A stretch of DNA of 64,000 nucleotides from Nageia nagi (Eukaryota > Pinophyta), in contig JBITNC010000001.1 in the NCBI GenBank assembly GCA_050084985.1, forward strand, positions 183,644,001 to 183,708,000, given 5' to 3'. Position numbers and translations under genes: made by a program. This document shows positions 1 through 12,002 of the stretch, in pieces; position 1 is the stretch's first letter, and each line of letters starts with the position of its first letter. The notes beneath the pieces were generated by a model. It had not been told where the DNA came from and ran no database searches. It worked only from the letters and a program-made list of their open reading frames with translations.

Positions 1-442
1 GTTAGCAATTTAATGAAGTTAGTGATCTGAAGGACTTGGTAACAAAAGAAAGTTTAGCAATATAACGAACAACTATTTTAGCGAACTAAAGATAATAATG
101 TAGTTATCGAAGTTAAAAATATCAATAAATTAAATGTTATGAATCACACATAAGGAACCAAACATCCACCTTGGCAATAAGAAGAGGATCCACATAATGA
201 AGAAAGAGCACATCTAGAGAAGTGTGTTGTGAGTGTGTCATTAACGAAGATTAGAGAACATATTAGTTTGGCGATTAGATATTTAGATAGTTATCACTAG
301 ATTATGACTATTTGTTCTAAAACTCTTTTCATTTACTAAAGAGATCCATTACTTAAATTTATTGTGTTATTAATATTATTATCTCTTCGTATTCAACATT
401 CCATATTTATTTTCTTTGGTAAATTATCATTCTCAGTTGTAG
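1..442. other. AT-rich stretch, nothing recognised
   Basis: No coding signal, RNA gene or repeat was recognised on either strand. It lies directly upstream of a LINE reverse-transcriptase remnant and may be the decayed 5' part of that element, but no LINE motif can be read in it. Confidence 0.4.
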
Positions 443-1376
443 GAAAGATCCTTAATGATCAATGTTAAGCAAGTTGTAGAAAATCGCCCAACAAGGGTTA
501 CAATGGCCCTCATGGACTTTAAAAAATCTTATGATAAAATTTAATGGAATTACATAAAAGTTATGATGAGATCTATCAAAATAAGTGAGAAGTTTGTTAG
601 AGTAATTATGATATCATTCAAGGATACCATAACTCATGTTGTAATGAGTGGTGTTCTTTTGATCCTATTCACCTTTGGTGGTTTATTAAGTAAGGTTACC
701 CCTCGATCCCTTACCTCTTTTTCTTTACATTATCAAGATGATCCCTTAGATTCTTAAGGTCCACTCTTTATTCTTAAAAAAATTTGAGTGAAATTTTATT
801 AATTTATTCAACAAATTAGATATTTATTACACCATATTCAAATATAAACCAATTATCCATGTATCTCTCCTTTTAAAATAGGTTGAGGAGGAGTGAATGT
901 GATCAATCAAAGTTGGTGTGGTAAAACCAAACTAATATTGATTATGTTGATATAATATTCACTTAAGGGAATGTAGGAATAAATCAAGAGAAAAATAAAA
1001 TTAGTAAATGATTAATTTCTTGATCCTAAGAGGTCATTTTCAAGTATGTAAAAAAGTTTTATCTTTATATAATATTTATCATTATTTATGTTTTCTTCTT
1101 GATGTTCATCACTTCAAGGATTTGAAAAGAATAATAAAAAATATTAAGGTTGGATGGTAAAGATAAAAATAAAAGGCATATGGTTAAATGAAATAATATT
1201 TTTAGCTAAAGTTCTTAGGAGGTATTGGTTTGAGAGGCCCTAGATTATATAAATTCAATCTAGTTGTTTGATTTCTCAAGGTAATGATTGGTAATAAACC
1301 TTGGAAAGTTATGGTTAGGTATAATATTTCAATAGATTTTCTCAAGATTAATATATTTATTTTTTATTTAATCCAT
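443..1376 (+). pseudogene. LINE (L1-type) reverse transcriptase remnant
   Basis: Frame-shifted and stop-broken remnant of a non-LTR retrotransposon ORF2. Around 505-545 the translation reads ALMDFKKSYDKI followed by a stop and WNYIKV, matching the LINE RT block 'LLDFEKAYDRxxW'. The open stretch 563-757 continues the palm/fingers region but has lost the 'RQGCPLSP' block. Further on, about 1205-1330, GGIGLRGPRLYKFNLVV and MIGNKPWKVMVRYN resemble the region downstream of RT in plant L1 elements (GGLGLRDL..., W.KVLRAKY). The catalytic YxDD box cannot be read. No endonuclease, poly(A) tail or target duplication was found, so this is a partial, old copy. The family call rests on motif order; the exact ends are uncertain. 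Confidence 0.65.
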
Positions 1377-2555
1377 TAGATGATATTATTTTTTATAGAC
1401 ACAAGTATTCTTCAACCACATACTTTGAATGTATATCCTGTAAATCTTGGGCCTATATAACCCAAATCAGCCAAAATCCATCTTGCATTTATTTGATTGT
1501 TTTCTACTATAAAACTTTTACCATGAGATGTCTAAAAATATATATACATGTATTAAAAATGTATAGCAAATGTATTAAAAACGTATAATTCCATATATAC
1601 ACATGTTAAAAATGTATAGCAAATGTATTAAAAATGTATAGTTCAAACATACTAGATAAGATGATGTTTCAATTATACTTTAAATGGATGGATATATCAA
1701 TGTTTCTCATTATCTTTTTTAAAATTTATATTTATCAATTTTTAAAGAGTTATTTCTGATTAAAAAATTTAATGAGGAAACAGCAGATCAATGTGCATTG
1801 TTCCAAGTCATTTGATGTTATTCAGGTTTTTACTCTAAAACCAAAAATTACTTTACATGAATGTTTTTACGACAGAAATTAATTAATGATGAATTTTTGA
1901 AAAAATTAATTTCTCAATAATATTTTATTTATCATTATATTAGATATTGAGAGCATGTCAATCATGTAAAAACAATTTCATTCCACTGTCATATTAAACA
2001 GTGTCAAATCACCAGCTTTCAATTCCAGAGATCTCGTATTCGTTCCTCTCTGTGATTAAACCTTGAGAAGAATGCAAAGTAGAGCCGAAAACATGTGTGG
2101 AGTTTGAACTCTTTAACAAAACCTAAACAAAATGAATATTTTCAACTGATAAATCTACAGATCCTCCAAATATGTTAGTATCAAATTACTTGCTTGCCAC
2201 ACAATATTATACAGTTCATACATGCTCTCTGGAATCATTAACTTCCATCAATAGAAAACACGAAAACAAATGCTGCAAGAACCTTCATCGGTCTCTGATT
2301 ACTTCCATCAAAAAATAGCACAATCTTCAAAATGTCCAAACATTTGGGTTTCTTTTCTACATTTGGGTTCCCTATTTATATACCGTATATATATACATAA
2401 GGGCGCAGCATTGCCAATGAAAAAGAAGATAAAAACCACTTTGATTGTCAGCGAATCCATCACTTGTGCATTTCTTTCTCTGATCTGTATATAGTTAAAA
2501 GCCTATACTTGAAAAGTTCAGCAGCCGTTTAGAGTAGGTTTTTCAGAGCGTAGTA
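1377..2555. other. Intergenic DNA, including the probable 3' UTR of the LRR gene
   Basis: AT-rich non-coding DNA. At about 1545-1645 a short imperfect repeat of the type AATGTATAGCAAATGTATTA occurs twice. The part nearest 2556 (about 2270-2555) is less AT-rich and is the likely 3' UTR of the minus-strand LRR gene, but no polyadenylation site can be fixed. No other gene is seen. Confidence 0.4.
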
Positions 2556-3986
2556 CTAGTTATAAGTTATAACACAGACAACGAGTAGAGAGAACACGGT
2601 AATCAACATTGTTTTGCTTCGCATTGAGATTGATGAACCCCTATTTAACATGGGTTCGAATTTGACCTTCGAAAAACCATCTGGGTTATCATCATAACAG
2701 CAGCTCAGATTCAAACTCAGATTCAGCCTCACTGCGTGAACATCCGAAGCTGAGGAACCATAGCACAACCCAGAATTCCCCACCAGCTGAAGCTTGCTTC
2801 CCATTTTCCCAATGAATTCAGATGAAAATGGAACGAGTCCCGAAAGCCGGTTTCCGCTCAAATCCATGTTGTATATACCAGGAAACCTACCGAAGCCTCT
2901 TGGAATGTTCCCTGAAAGATTGTTGTTACCCAATGCTAGATACGTAAGACTCTTCAGTGAAGCCATAGACTCTGGAATACTTCCCACGAGGCCGGCACTG
3001 GACAAACCAAGAGTCTTCAACTTTCTGAGCTTAACCCAGCAATCAGGTAACACACCACCCAAAGGATTTCTGCTCATATGAAGATCCTCGAGATTCTTAA
3101 ACCCACCAAGGAACAAAGGAATCCCGCCTGATATATTGTTAAAACTAAGGTCCAACATTAAAAGACTGTTCCCCAACCCACTCCACAGCTTAGGCACGCT
3201 CCCATTAAGCCTATTGAAACTCAAGTCCATTTTAGACAGCTTTTTAAGATTTCCCAAATCGGCCGGAAGCGAACCCATTAGATTGTTTCTGCTCAAATCC
3301 AGAATTACCAAATCCTGGAGTCCCCCAATGGAAGTGGGTATCTCCCCATTGAACTTATTCCCGCCTAGAACAAGCTGCTCAAGTCCATTCAGCCGCCCTA
3401 TCTCTTCAGGAATCGAACCCCCAACGCTTGTTCCAGATATAATCAGTCTATTTAGCCCTACAAGCCCGCTCACACTTGAATCCAAACTCCCATGAAGGGA
3501 AGGATTGTCTTGAATGACAAGCTGCTGCAGCTGGGCTCCCATTCTCCAAATATAAGAAGGAAGAACAACTCTTTCTCCCTCGTTGGTAAAACAACTATAC
3601 AAAAAAAGCTTTCTGAGACGGGACAGACGCTCTATAGAAGGCGAAAACGAAGCATTAGTTGGGCTGCAGGAAGGATTGTTGGAGTAATCAGACACCCACC
3701 CAAGATTCAATTCCACAACATGCCATTGCCCATCTTCTTTGTCAATATCACACAAAAGTCCATGAGGGCCCCCAGTGCACAGATTGTCTGGATAAGAGGA
3801 TTTCCAATCCACCTCGGGATTTATAGCTTCCAAAACATCGTATACAGCAGATTCCTCAACACTGTTCAAAGCACGTTCGTTGTAGTAGTAATCATCCTCC
3901 TGGCCATGGGCTCTGAAACTCGTTATAATCATATAAACCAAAACAACCCAATTCAATAATAGCCGCCAAGAACGCCAAAACTCCAT
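2556..3986 (-). CDS. Secreted leucine-rich-repeat protein, PII-2-like
   Basis: A 476-residue protein in one exon. Residues 1-28 form a signal peptide with hydrophobic core LLLNWVVLVYMIITSF. An N-terminal LRR cap follows (about 43-90: AVYDVLEAINPEVDW, then Cys70 and Cys79). About ten plant-type LRRs (LxxLxLxxNxLxGxIP) span about 113-395. A C-terminal cap holds Cys408 and Cys439-440, and a hydrophobic tail (460-473, MLITVFSLLVVCVI) suggests membrane attachment. The order, including LNLGWVSDYSNNPSCSP after the cap, matches the PII-2 family, plasma-membrane LRR proteins without a kinase; Arabidopsis PII-2 is needed for response to the root endophyte Piriformospora indica. The frame is open upstream to 4199, but I start at 3986 because the signal peptide begins there and the upstream stretch is low-complexity (poly-A coded lysines) and unlike the family. 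The gene is clearly GC-richer than its surroundings and has no internal stop. Function is by family; there is no kinase domain, so a partner would be needed for signalling. Confidence 0.85.
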   Translation of the reverse strand: MEFWRSWRLLLNWVVLVYMIITSFRAHGQEDDYYYNERALNSVEESAVYDVLEAINPEVDWKSSYPDNLCTGGPHGLLCDIDKEDGQWHVVELNLGWVSDYSNNPSCSPTNASFSPSIERLSRLRKLFLYSCFTNEGERVVLPSYIWRMGAQLQQLVIQDNPSLHGSLDSSVSGLVGLNRLIISGTSVGGSIPEEIGRLNGLEQLVLGGNKFNGEIPTSIGGLQDLVILDLSRNNLMGSLPADLGNLKKLSKMDLSFNRLNGSVPKLWSGLGNSLLMLDLSFNNISGGIPLFLGGFKNLEDLHMSRNPLGGVLPDCWVKLRKLKTLGLSSAGLVGSIPESMASLKSLTYLALGNNNLSGNIPRGFGRFPGIYNMDLSGNRLSGLVPFSSEFIGKMGSKLQLVGNSGLCYGSSASDVHAVRLNLSLNLSCCYDDNPDGFSKVKFEPMLNRGSSISMRSKTMLITVFSLLVVCVITYN

Positions 3987-5070
3987 GGAATTAGACAACA
4001 GAACAAGGTTTCTTGCTTCTCGAGTGTGGAGTGGAGAACTTAGAAGCGTCTTTTTTTTTTTTTTTCTAGGGGAATGAACACAAAAGGGTAGATGGGCATA
4101 GGACTTATTATTATGAGTTTTTGAGTCTGGCTTGTGTGAAGTGAAATGGCGGCGGGAGTGGGGAACTACAGCCGGCGCCGCCCCCGTATTTCCCCACAAC
4201 TCTACCCTCTTCGTTCAGATTTTGCCGGCCTCTCATTTGTTGTGTGAGGCCCACTGCCACAGAAGTTGTGGGGCTGGCAAACCGTTAGAAACGGTTTAGA
4301 CGGCCGACAGAAAAGGGCTGCGTGAGACGCAAGGCGGCTGTATAATTTTTTTCACATAAAAGCACTCATGCTTCCACGTTTGGATTTGTGCAAACTTACC
4401 AAATGCGCCTGTCTTCTCCCACTTTCCAACGAGTACGCTCTCTACTTTTCACCCACCTCCAGCCCAGAGCGCAGGACTCCAGGAGCAGGATCAGGGATCC
4501 GGTGTAACTGAAAAGATTGCGGCCCATATGACAAACCATTAGTTTATGACAGTATTCCATCCTAGACCATTATCGTGTTTTCTTAAGAACCAGTAGTTTG
4601 TAAGGGAACTCGGGTATCGCCAGTCCGGATAGGTTTTGATTCATGGTTATGGTGTTGTGGTTGTGGGTTGGACAGATGATCGTTATGATTGAGAGCGTAC
4701 GTTTTAGTTAGGGCTTGCTTATGGCGTGGAACTGTGGCAAAGGACGTCTTCGCAGGCTCACGCGTTATTCACAGCCCAGACTGAGAGCATTATTTGATGG
4801 GATTAAAGCATTGTGCAGCGTCCGCGTGATTCCATGAATGCGTTCGTCTGGTGGACTGATCTGTCGCACGAGTTCTACATTCCCTCAAATCACGATCCAA
4901 CACAGCACTAGATCTGAGAAGTCCGATCAGAATGATTTGTGAAATGACCTTCAAGCCGATCGAATGCCAGACTTTGTGCCGCAATTATTGCCAAGTCATA
5001 AGGCATTGGAAAGAGCTGGGGCTGCCACTTCTGGAGAGGACCAGAATCTGTTCTTGTTGAAGGAAACAAA
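3987..5070 (-). promoter_or_regulatory. 5' UTR and upstream region of the LRR gene
   Basis: This block has mixed base composition like the gene and ends sharply at about 5070, where very AT-rich repeat DNA begins. It probably holds the 5' leader and promoter of the minus-strand LRR gene. A run of about 16 T (A on the coding strand) sits at about 4050-4067, within the probable leader. A weak TATA-like AATTATACAG on the minus strand lies near 4335. No transcription start can be proven. A 64-codon minus-strand ORF at 4790-4984 matches nothing known and is not called. Confidence 0.4.
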
Positions 5071-5481
5071 TGAATCTTTTCATTATTAAATTAAATTTAT
5101 AGTTTAATGTGGAATAGTACAAATATATTAGTTTTAATATTTGTTTCAATATTTTGTAGTTCAATTATGATTTAATTATAATCAAATTCAATTAAAAGAT
5201 TAAAATAGAGAATTATAAGAGTGATACTCAAAATATTTCTACATATGACCATTGAAGAAACATAAGAAGCATATTTCCTTGTTCACCATATACTACAGCA
5301 CACTTAGATTTTACCTTCTTCAAGTAGTTATTAGAGATTCTAACCTTCTGAAAGTGGTTAGCATTGTTGATTTCTTTCTTGAAATTCATTTCTACATCTA
5401 TTACTCTTATCTAGAAAATATTTTTAAGCTTATTCTATTTTATTTGTACGAAGTATGAACTCAAATATGTAGGTAATACTA

Positions 5482-5630
5482 GATTTTGATCGTATGTAAA
5501 GAACCATCTATAAGGGACAAACTCTAAAAGCAAATACCCAAAGATGTAGTACAAGTAAATTGATATTTCTCTTTTAGTGTTATTTTGATTTTGATCGTAT
5601 GTAAAGAACCATCTATAAGGGACAAACTCT
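5482..5630. repeat. Two identical 44-bp direct repeats
   Basis: Positions 5482-5525 and 5587-5630 are identical over 44 bp and lie 105 bp apart. They fall in the conserved 'DLN...CP' block of the Ty3/gypsy RT remnant, so part of the dead RT has been duplicated. The exact identity in a sequence that is otherwise heavily decayed implies a recent local duplication. Confidence 0.85.
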
Positions 5631-5960
5631 ATTAATATCTCTAAAATGTCTATAAATATGAATATCTTTCATTTTCTTTGATATAGTTTCAATATTAGAT
5701 ATTTAATCATATTAATTAGTCAATTTGATAGAGCCAACATCTAAGGGCTTTTGTAATTTATTTTTTAATAGAAGGATAACATTGGGGTATATGTTTCTTA
5801 TTTTGTATTTGACAAGTTTTGCATTTGGATTTACCAATACATGGCACATGTTGAAAGATGTTCCTAATCCTATTATATTTGCATAGGTCCATGAAAATAC
5901 ATCAAATTATTCTTTTGGAAAAGAACTAAATTATATATGTCTTTGTATTAAGCTTATGCT
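5482..5960 (-). pseudogene. Ty3/gypsy reverse transcriptase remnant
   Basis: On the minus strand, 5940 to 5780 reads FSSFPKE, a stop, then FDVFSWTYANIIGLGTS, and PNAKLVKYKIRNIYPNV. This matches the start of plant Ty3/gypsy RT (FPDVFAWTYxDMxGI... PVKQKLRxxxP). At about 5630 and again at about 5525 it reads RDINRVCPL, the decayed 'DLNKACPKD' block. Stops and frameshifts throughout show that it is dead. The RT core with YLDD, the integrase and the LTRs were not found, so the ends given are those of the recognisable part only. Confidence 0.6.
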
Positions 5961-7655
5961 TGATTTTTAAAGTTGGAATTATCTTGAATTTTGATGTTGA
6001 TATTAATCATATCTTCATCTAATAAGGATGAATAATATTCAAATGTAGGGAGTGCAATTAACATATCAATATCTTCTTTATGAAGATCAACATTGGGAAG
6101 AGGATCTAAGTCAGAGAGTGACTTCTCAAAATATGCATCTTTACATACAAGATAGAACTATCTCTATTAAGAACCTCTTCATTTTCAAAGATAATTACGA
6201 GTAATTACTTTACAAAGGACTCAAAATTAGTGAGTTCTAGGTAAATTGATTTAAATTAATGATGATCTTCAATTTCCAAGATAATAATCCTATAAAGAAA
6301 CTCATCTATCTCTTATATTGAAATAAGCATCATCCTTTTCATCTTCAAATGATAATTTGTAGTTATCAAATTCTCCACATTCATTATAAAAGAATATTAT
6401 TATATTCATTAGAGAAAGTCTTCTCTAAAAATTTAGAATTATAACCTACCCCACATCATTATGGGTTTGGATGAAGGGGACTAGTTGAAAAGTACTTTAC
6501 TTTTTCAAGATAATACAAGTTTCTAAAGTTAATAAAATTTCTACTCCTATTGACTATTTGACTTTATTGTCACTTCATCCTACTCTTTCTATTGGTTGAT
6601 ATGATCCCTTAAGAATCTTCTTTTTTTTTAACTTAATTGAAGGATATTATTTTTTATTCTCCAAATAGTTATAATTCAATTTTTATATCTTTCCCCACAA
6701 GTTCAATAATTCATTTTTAAATTTTACCCATCTTTGCTAGTACTCTAAGTATTTTGATTTTTTTATAGTCAACCCAAAAATTTTAGCCTATGTAAATATC
6801 CCTTGATAACATTTTTAGATCCATTCCTCATGCCCCATCCATGATAATATAATTCATATAAACATTAATAATAAAAAAAACTTCTTCCATACTTTCTATT
6901 TGAGAATCACCATGGCATTTTACCCTTTTTGTTCCCCTACTCCTTCATTTCATGTTTGAATATATAAGAGATTAATATTAATTAACCTAAGCTTCCATTT
7001 TTGTCATCAAAAGTGTTCTTCTAATATGTTAATAAACCTAAACAATTGATATTACATCTTGAAGGCCCTTTATTAAATCTTAGTCATCCAATATAACACA
7101 TACATAGATGATGACTTAATTTGTTAACAAATGATGGTGATATAGATCCTCTTATGTGCATCATGAACATGTAATTAATCATAAATTTATTTCTCATATT
7201 ATTTAACAACCCAGATATCTTTCCTATCTCTCTCAGTACACCATTTACACCATCCAAGTTAAATCAACCTATGGTTAATAAAATTTCACTTCAAAGATCA
7301 ATGACTAGAATATAAGCATGATTTTGAGTATTTTTTCTTCATTAATATAGAGTAAATATATTTTTAATATAAAAATTATATTCCCATTAAAATTTATTAA
7401 GCATGTTTGATTATGTGGCATGGTTGCTTATGCACACTATCCTAAATAAGTCATAAGCTTAGAACCTACACTAGAATGAGTTTGGAAAATGATATTACAG
7501 TAATAACATTTACTATCACATGAGGTAATATTTTATGTTAGTCTCATAAGGAAATGTTCTCTACATTATGTGCTTTATGTTCATATGTGTTTGTATTATT
7601 ATTATTTTCATTATTTTTAAAAGATATTGTGACCATAAAGATAATCTAGCTACAA
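5961..7655. other. AT-rich DNA, probably decayed gypsy sequence
   Basis: No reading frame or known motif could be established. On the minus strand this would be the 5' side (gag-protease side) of the Ty3/gypsy remnant at 5482-5960. Part may be decayed gag-pol, but the sequence does not prove it. Confidence 0.3.
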
Positions 7656-9758
7656 TGTCAAAGGTGAGTATTCCATCATGTTATCAAGAATACATTTAGT
7701 TGTGTCATCAAGGTAAGCAGTTATTTCTTCAATGTTGTGAGAAATGTTGAAGTAATATGCAGAGGAGTTTGAATGAGTTTTGGAAACTTGATTAGTGCAA
7801 AAAATAGAGAACCATAAGAAAAAGTGAAGGAAGAGGTGTGATCATTATGAGTTTAAGAAGTGTCCAGCAGAATAAGCATACATAAGAAACTAAAGCAAAT
7901 TATAGAACAAAACACAGTAGTAGAAAGTTAAATAGAATAAAATGTAGCAAAGTTTTCATAAAAATGGATCAGTCATATTTGAAGAGGTATAACTCTCAAC
8001 ACATGTCTCAAATCAATTTTATTTCTTATTTATTGAATAGTGATCAAAATAAGCTTTCCAATGAGTATATGCATACCTACCTTTGTCGAAAAGTTTCCCA
8101 TTAAACAAAGCAGTTTACCAAAACATGTCAAAATGCTAATCGGGCATGAAAAATGTTATTTATGCATCAAAAGGGTTAGTCGAGCATCATAAACCTTTTT
8201 CAAGGATCAAAATAAAGTATATATATGATAAAAAATGTGGAGGATAAATGAAATTCGATCATCCCACACTTTGTTGGGCATTAAGAAAGCTTGTCGACCA
8301 TTAACGAAGTCAAAAGGTGTAAAGGATAAACTCAATGTGATTAGCCAAAAGTAAAATATGTATAGGTTAATTGAAGTGTGATTATACCTCCATAAGTTTT
8401 GGGCATTTATGAATATAGGATAAATGAAATTTAATTAGCCTAGTGTTAATTTTGTGTAGTTATGAAAATGGTTGCCAAATGCTCATTTTTTAAGCAAAAG
8501 GGGTCATATAACCATTCAATTCGTATATATAGGAACTAATGTATCAAATGATGAAGTTTTTATTATATTTGGAAACCTATAGCAAAAATTATAGCAACTA
8601 CAATATGTGGTACTTTATTGTGTTCATCATTTTTGTAACTAAAAGTGTAGAGGTTGTAATTGTGTAACCACCATGAGTATAAATTCTATTGTTTAAGAGT
8701 GGTTTGTGGATGAAATAGAAAATGTAATAAAGTGTAATCTAACAAAAGGAATTAGGTAGTGATGATTATTTCAAGAATCTAACTAAAAATTATGGTTGAG
8801 GATAATTACCATAAACTACAATCGATCATAACAATTTTGAGAATAGCCAAGTAAAAAAATGTTGAGATTAGAAATGTAATTATAACTACTGATGAAAGGA
8901 TGTATGAGAGGTGTTGTTGAAGAGTGAATGATGATAGAGTTTCACATTAGTTATTATTGTTGTCCATGCTAGGTGTTTGATAGTTAGGGAATGAAGGCAC
9001 TGGGCATGAAAAAAAAGTAATCAGAGATTATATGTGGGTGTTGTATAGATAAATAACTTGAAATAAGCACACCAGATAGAGTATAGCATAATGTTGGTAA
9101 TGATTATGAAGATTTAAATTATTAATACTAGGTAGATGTCGATGATTAGTAGTAGTAAGAAACATGACAAAATATACGAACTACAAAGTATTGTAGTGAG
9201 AGGGATTTAGTAGACTATCATAATGAGCAAATTGAAATAGATTGGAAATGAGAGTAGAACAAAGGCTATGAAGATTGATTGCACATTTCTAATAAGGATA
9301 GTTGAGAGTGTGAAGGATAATGAGCTGACCATTAAGGGTCTTTGGGATAGGCTTGACATTCTTATCAAAATAACCATTCCATAATTTTGTCAGGTGGGAG
9401 CTTGACAAGAGGGGTTGGTGCTCATTGCAGTGGGTGCTACAAAATTTATGGGTTGGTACTCCTTCCAATTGGTTCTAGTAAAGTAGGGGTTGCTACTCCT
9501 TTTGGTTGATATTAATAAATGTTTGTAAAGTTGGTGCTTTACATTGGTTGGATTTGAACCATGATCCAAACAATCTTATTTAGGGATTTAGCCATATTGG
9601 TGAAACTCGTCATATCTTATGTTATGTGATGTTACCTTGATGTGCTTACTCTATTTTATTTTAGTTTTCTATCACATTATTTCAAGTATTTTAGGTTTGA
9701 ATTTTTAAAGTTTAAGACAATGATTCACCCCCCTCTCAGTGTCATTATGTGACTAACA
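7656..9758 (+). repeat. Copia-1 5' LTR (about 2.1 kb)
   Basis: Direct repeat of 23713-24865. Matching blocks include the region around 8040-8240 against 23760-23960, and 9440-9758 against 24530-24865 (the 'GTTGGTGCTTTACATT' block and a C-run before CAGTGTCATT). The right end is TAACA at 9758, directly before the primer-binding site. The left end TG at 7656 is chosen by alignment to the other copy and is approximate. Contains no gene. Confidence 0.7.
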
Positions 9759-9760
9759 AT

Positions 9761-9772
9761 TGGTATCAAATC
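9761..9772 (+). promoter_or_regulatory. Copia-1 primer-binding site
   Basis: TGGTATCAAATC two bases after the LTR end. It matches the usual plant copia site complementary to the 3' end of initiator tRNA-Met (TGGTATCAGAGC) at 10 of 12 positions. Confidence 0.7.
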
Positions 9773-9826
9773 TAGATCCCTCAAAGATAAGCTTAATCAG
9801 CTTAGAGAGATATTGGATTAGTATTA

Positions 9827-11480
9827 ATGGGAAAAAGGAAAGGAATCAAGAAGGAAATTAAGTTTTCCCAAACTCAGCCAAAAAAATCCAATGAAGAAAT
9901 CTTATCCCAACTACAAAGATAAATAAAATTGTTAAACTAGATGTAGAATCAAGTATAGAGGATAAAGAAAATAAATCTGGCAATCTACAAGATTATGAAG
10001 ATGAAGAGGTAGAAGCAGTAGTCAACCTTGAAGTAAAGCTCATAGTTTCCCTTGAAGATTTGGATGTAGAAAGGAGGAAGAACATGAGAATGTCCAAAAA
10101 GATAGATGAATATTGTGATCAATTTGAAGAGTTATATATACAACTTCAAAAAGCTAAAAGGATAGAGGAATATCTAAAATCATAAGCCTATATTAGTGCT
10201 CAAGCCTATAGAAAATATGTTGAAGAGATTATCAACTTGAAGACATAATTGGAAGCAATCCAAGTGAAGGAGGAAGAATTGAGATCACATGTGAAACAAC
10301 ATAATAAGTATGAAGAGAATAATAAATTCATTAAAAATATAAAGGTACAAGTGGAAGAAGCTAGAAGAATTGAATAGGCCCTCAAATTGCAAACTAAGGA
10401 GAAAGATGCATCCCATCAAAAACTTGAAGAAGAGATTAATCTATTAAGGAAGAAACTAGATGAAACTAATCAAAACATGATCATAAGCTTTAAGTTTGAG
10501 AAGAGAACAGGGCTTTTGGATGATATGTTGAGATAACAAATAGACCCTAGGACCAAGTATGGTATTGGATATGATGCAAAACAACCTTCATTCTCCAAAG
10601 TTACAAATAAGAAGAGCTCTAATGCTATGGAAACTAAATAAAAGGAGCATGCACTTGAATCATCAAAGTTACTTACAAAAGAGAAGGAAGTAGAGCTCAG
10701 AAAGGAATATAATTAGCTAAAGCATAAAAGACCAGATAACAAGAGGAGAAGATATCAAGAAAAGATTACATCATATCAACACTAGAAATCATGTTTGCAA
10801 GAAAATATTACATCATATCAACACTAGAAATGATGTTTGCAATAAAAGCAAAGAAGATTTGCAACAAGTCAAAATCAACAAAATAGGTTTTACCCATCTT
10901 ATCATGTCTATAATAATGCATTTTATGGCTATTGTTTTAAATGCAATCAATATGAATATAAGGCAACTAGATGTAGATCAAATATCATGCATAGAAACTT
11001 TGTAAGATAAAGCTCATTTATAACTATTCTATATGATAATGTGATATGTTATAGATGCAACTGTTATGGTCAGAGAGCAGTCAATTGTAGAGAAAATATT
11101 ATACCAAATAGTTATACTGATAGAAATGCATATTCCCCTCAGATTGAATATGATGTAATATGTTTTAAAAGTCACAATCATGAGCATATAACAAGATTTT
11201 GTAGAAGCACCTCTGCATCAAATAGGTGGTAGAATAATAGATTTTATCATACATAAAGAAGGATGCAAGGATAAGGAGTAAACCATGTTCATCAAAGGAT
11301 GAAGGATAACTTTCCATAAAAAATGAATAAGAGATAACCTACAAGAAAAAATGCCTAGATTACTAAAGAAGAGAATGCTAACAATAAATCTAAACCCAAA
11401 CATAAGAAGGTTCGAAGAAAGAAAGTAGTGTAGGAGACTTACCTCCTTGGACATATGAAGACAACTAAAATATGGCAAAA
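9827..11480 (+). pseudogene. Copia-1 gag remnant with three zinc knuckles
   Basis: Decayed gag. The ATG at 9827 opens MGKRKGIKKEIKFSQTQ, then stops and frameshifts follow. A charged coiled-coil part (about 10020-10500, for example KLEEEINLLRKKLDE) leads to the block DDMLR, stop, QIDPRTKYGIGYD (about 10515-10575) seen in many plant copia gags. Three cysteine motifs come next at about 10930-11210: CFKCNQYEYKATRC, CYRCNCYGQRAVNC and CFKSHNHEHITRFC. They resemble CX2CX4HX4C zinc knuckles; the His is Tyr in the first and Gln in the second, and the second Cys is Ser in the third, so none is canonical. A basic tail ends near 11480. No protease or polymerase follows before Copia-2 starts at 12003. 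Confidence 0.65.
10759..10842 (+). repeat. 42-bp in-frame tandem duplication inside gag
   Basis: 10759-10800 and 10801-10842 are two nearly identical 42-bp units (14 codons each, a few base differences). The duplication keeps frame in the gag remnant between the coiled coil and the zinc knuckles. Confidence 0.8.
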
Positions 11481-12002
11481 GAAATTAGGAGTGGTCATAC
11501 TTCTACACCATTGATAGGATCAATGGTAGCACATCCTTAGGGGTAGCAGTTTAAGATAATTCTCAAATCTCTTGCATATATTAGATTTTCCCAAGGATGC
11601 AAAGAAACCAGTAAGGGGAGTAAAGATCATTATGTATGCCATTTAGATTGCAAGTGTTTAGTGTAGGTCAGCTAGATCAAAGTCAGTGTATTATCATTGT
11701 TGAAGATGATCAAATACAATTTCTTGCTACTATGAGCACAAGTTATTCACAATGATAGTAATAAATTTATTTTGATTATGGATGGTGCTCCTACACTTTA
11801 TAAGCATATTTCTATATTGCACAAACTATGGATAGTGAAGTTGTCTTTGGTACATTATCATCATAAGATGCCATAACTATATTTGGTTGATTGTTGATAA
11901 GTGAGACTATGTTTATATTTATACCCTAGATAAATATGTTGACTTTGTCATACCAAGATTGCATGAGAATGAAAACTGTAGACTTTAGCTAATGCTCGTC
12001 TT

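Noticed and set aside
2794-3959. Plus-strand ORFs opposite the LRR gene
   Set aside because: They are antisense to the clear LRR repeats; Leu/Pro/Ser-rich content follows from the reversed LRR codons.
3987-4199. N-terminal extension of the LRR gene (71 codons)
   Set aside because: Low-complexity, poly-Lys from an A-run, no family match; a proper signal peptide begins at the ATG at 3986.
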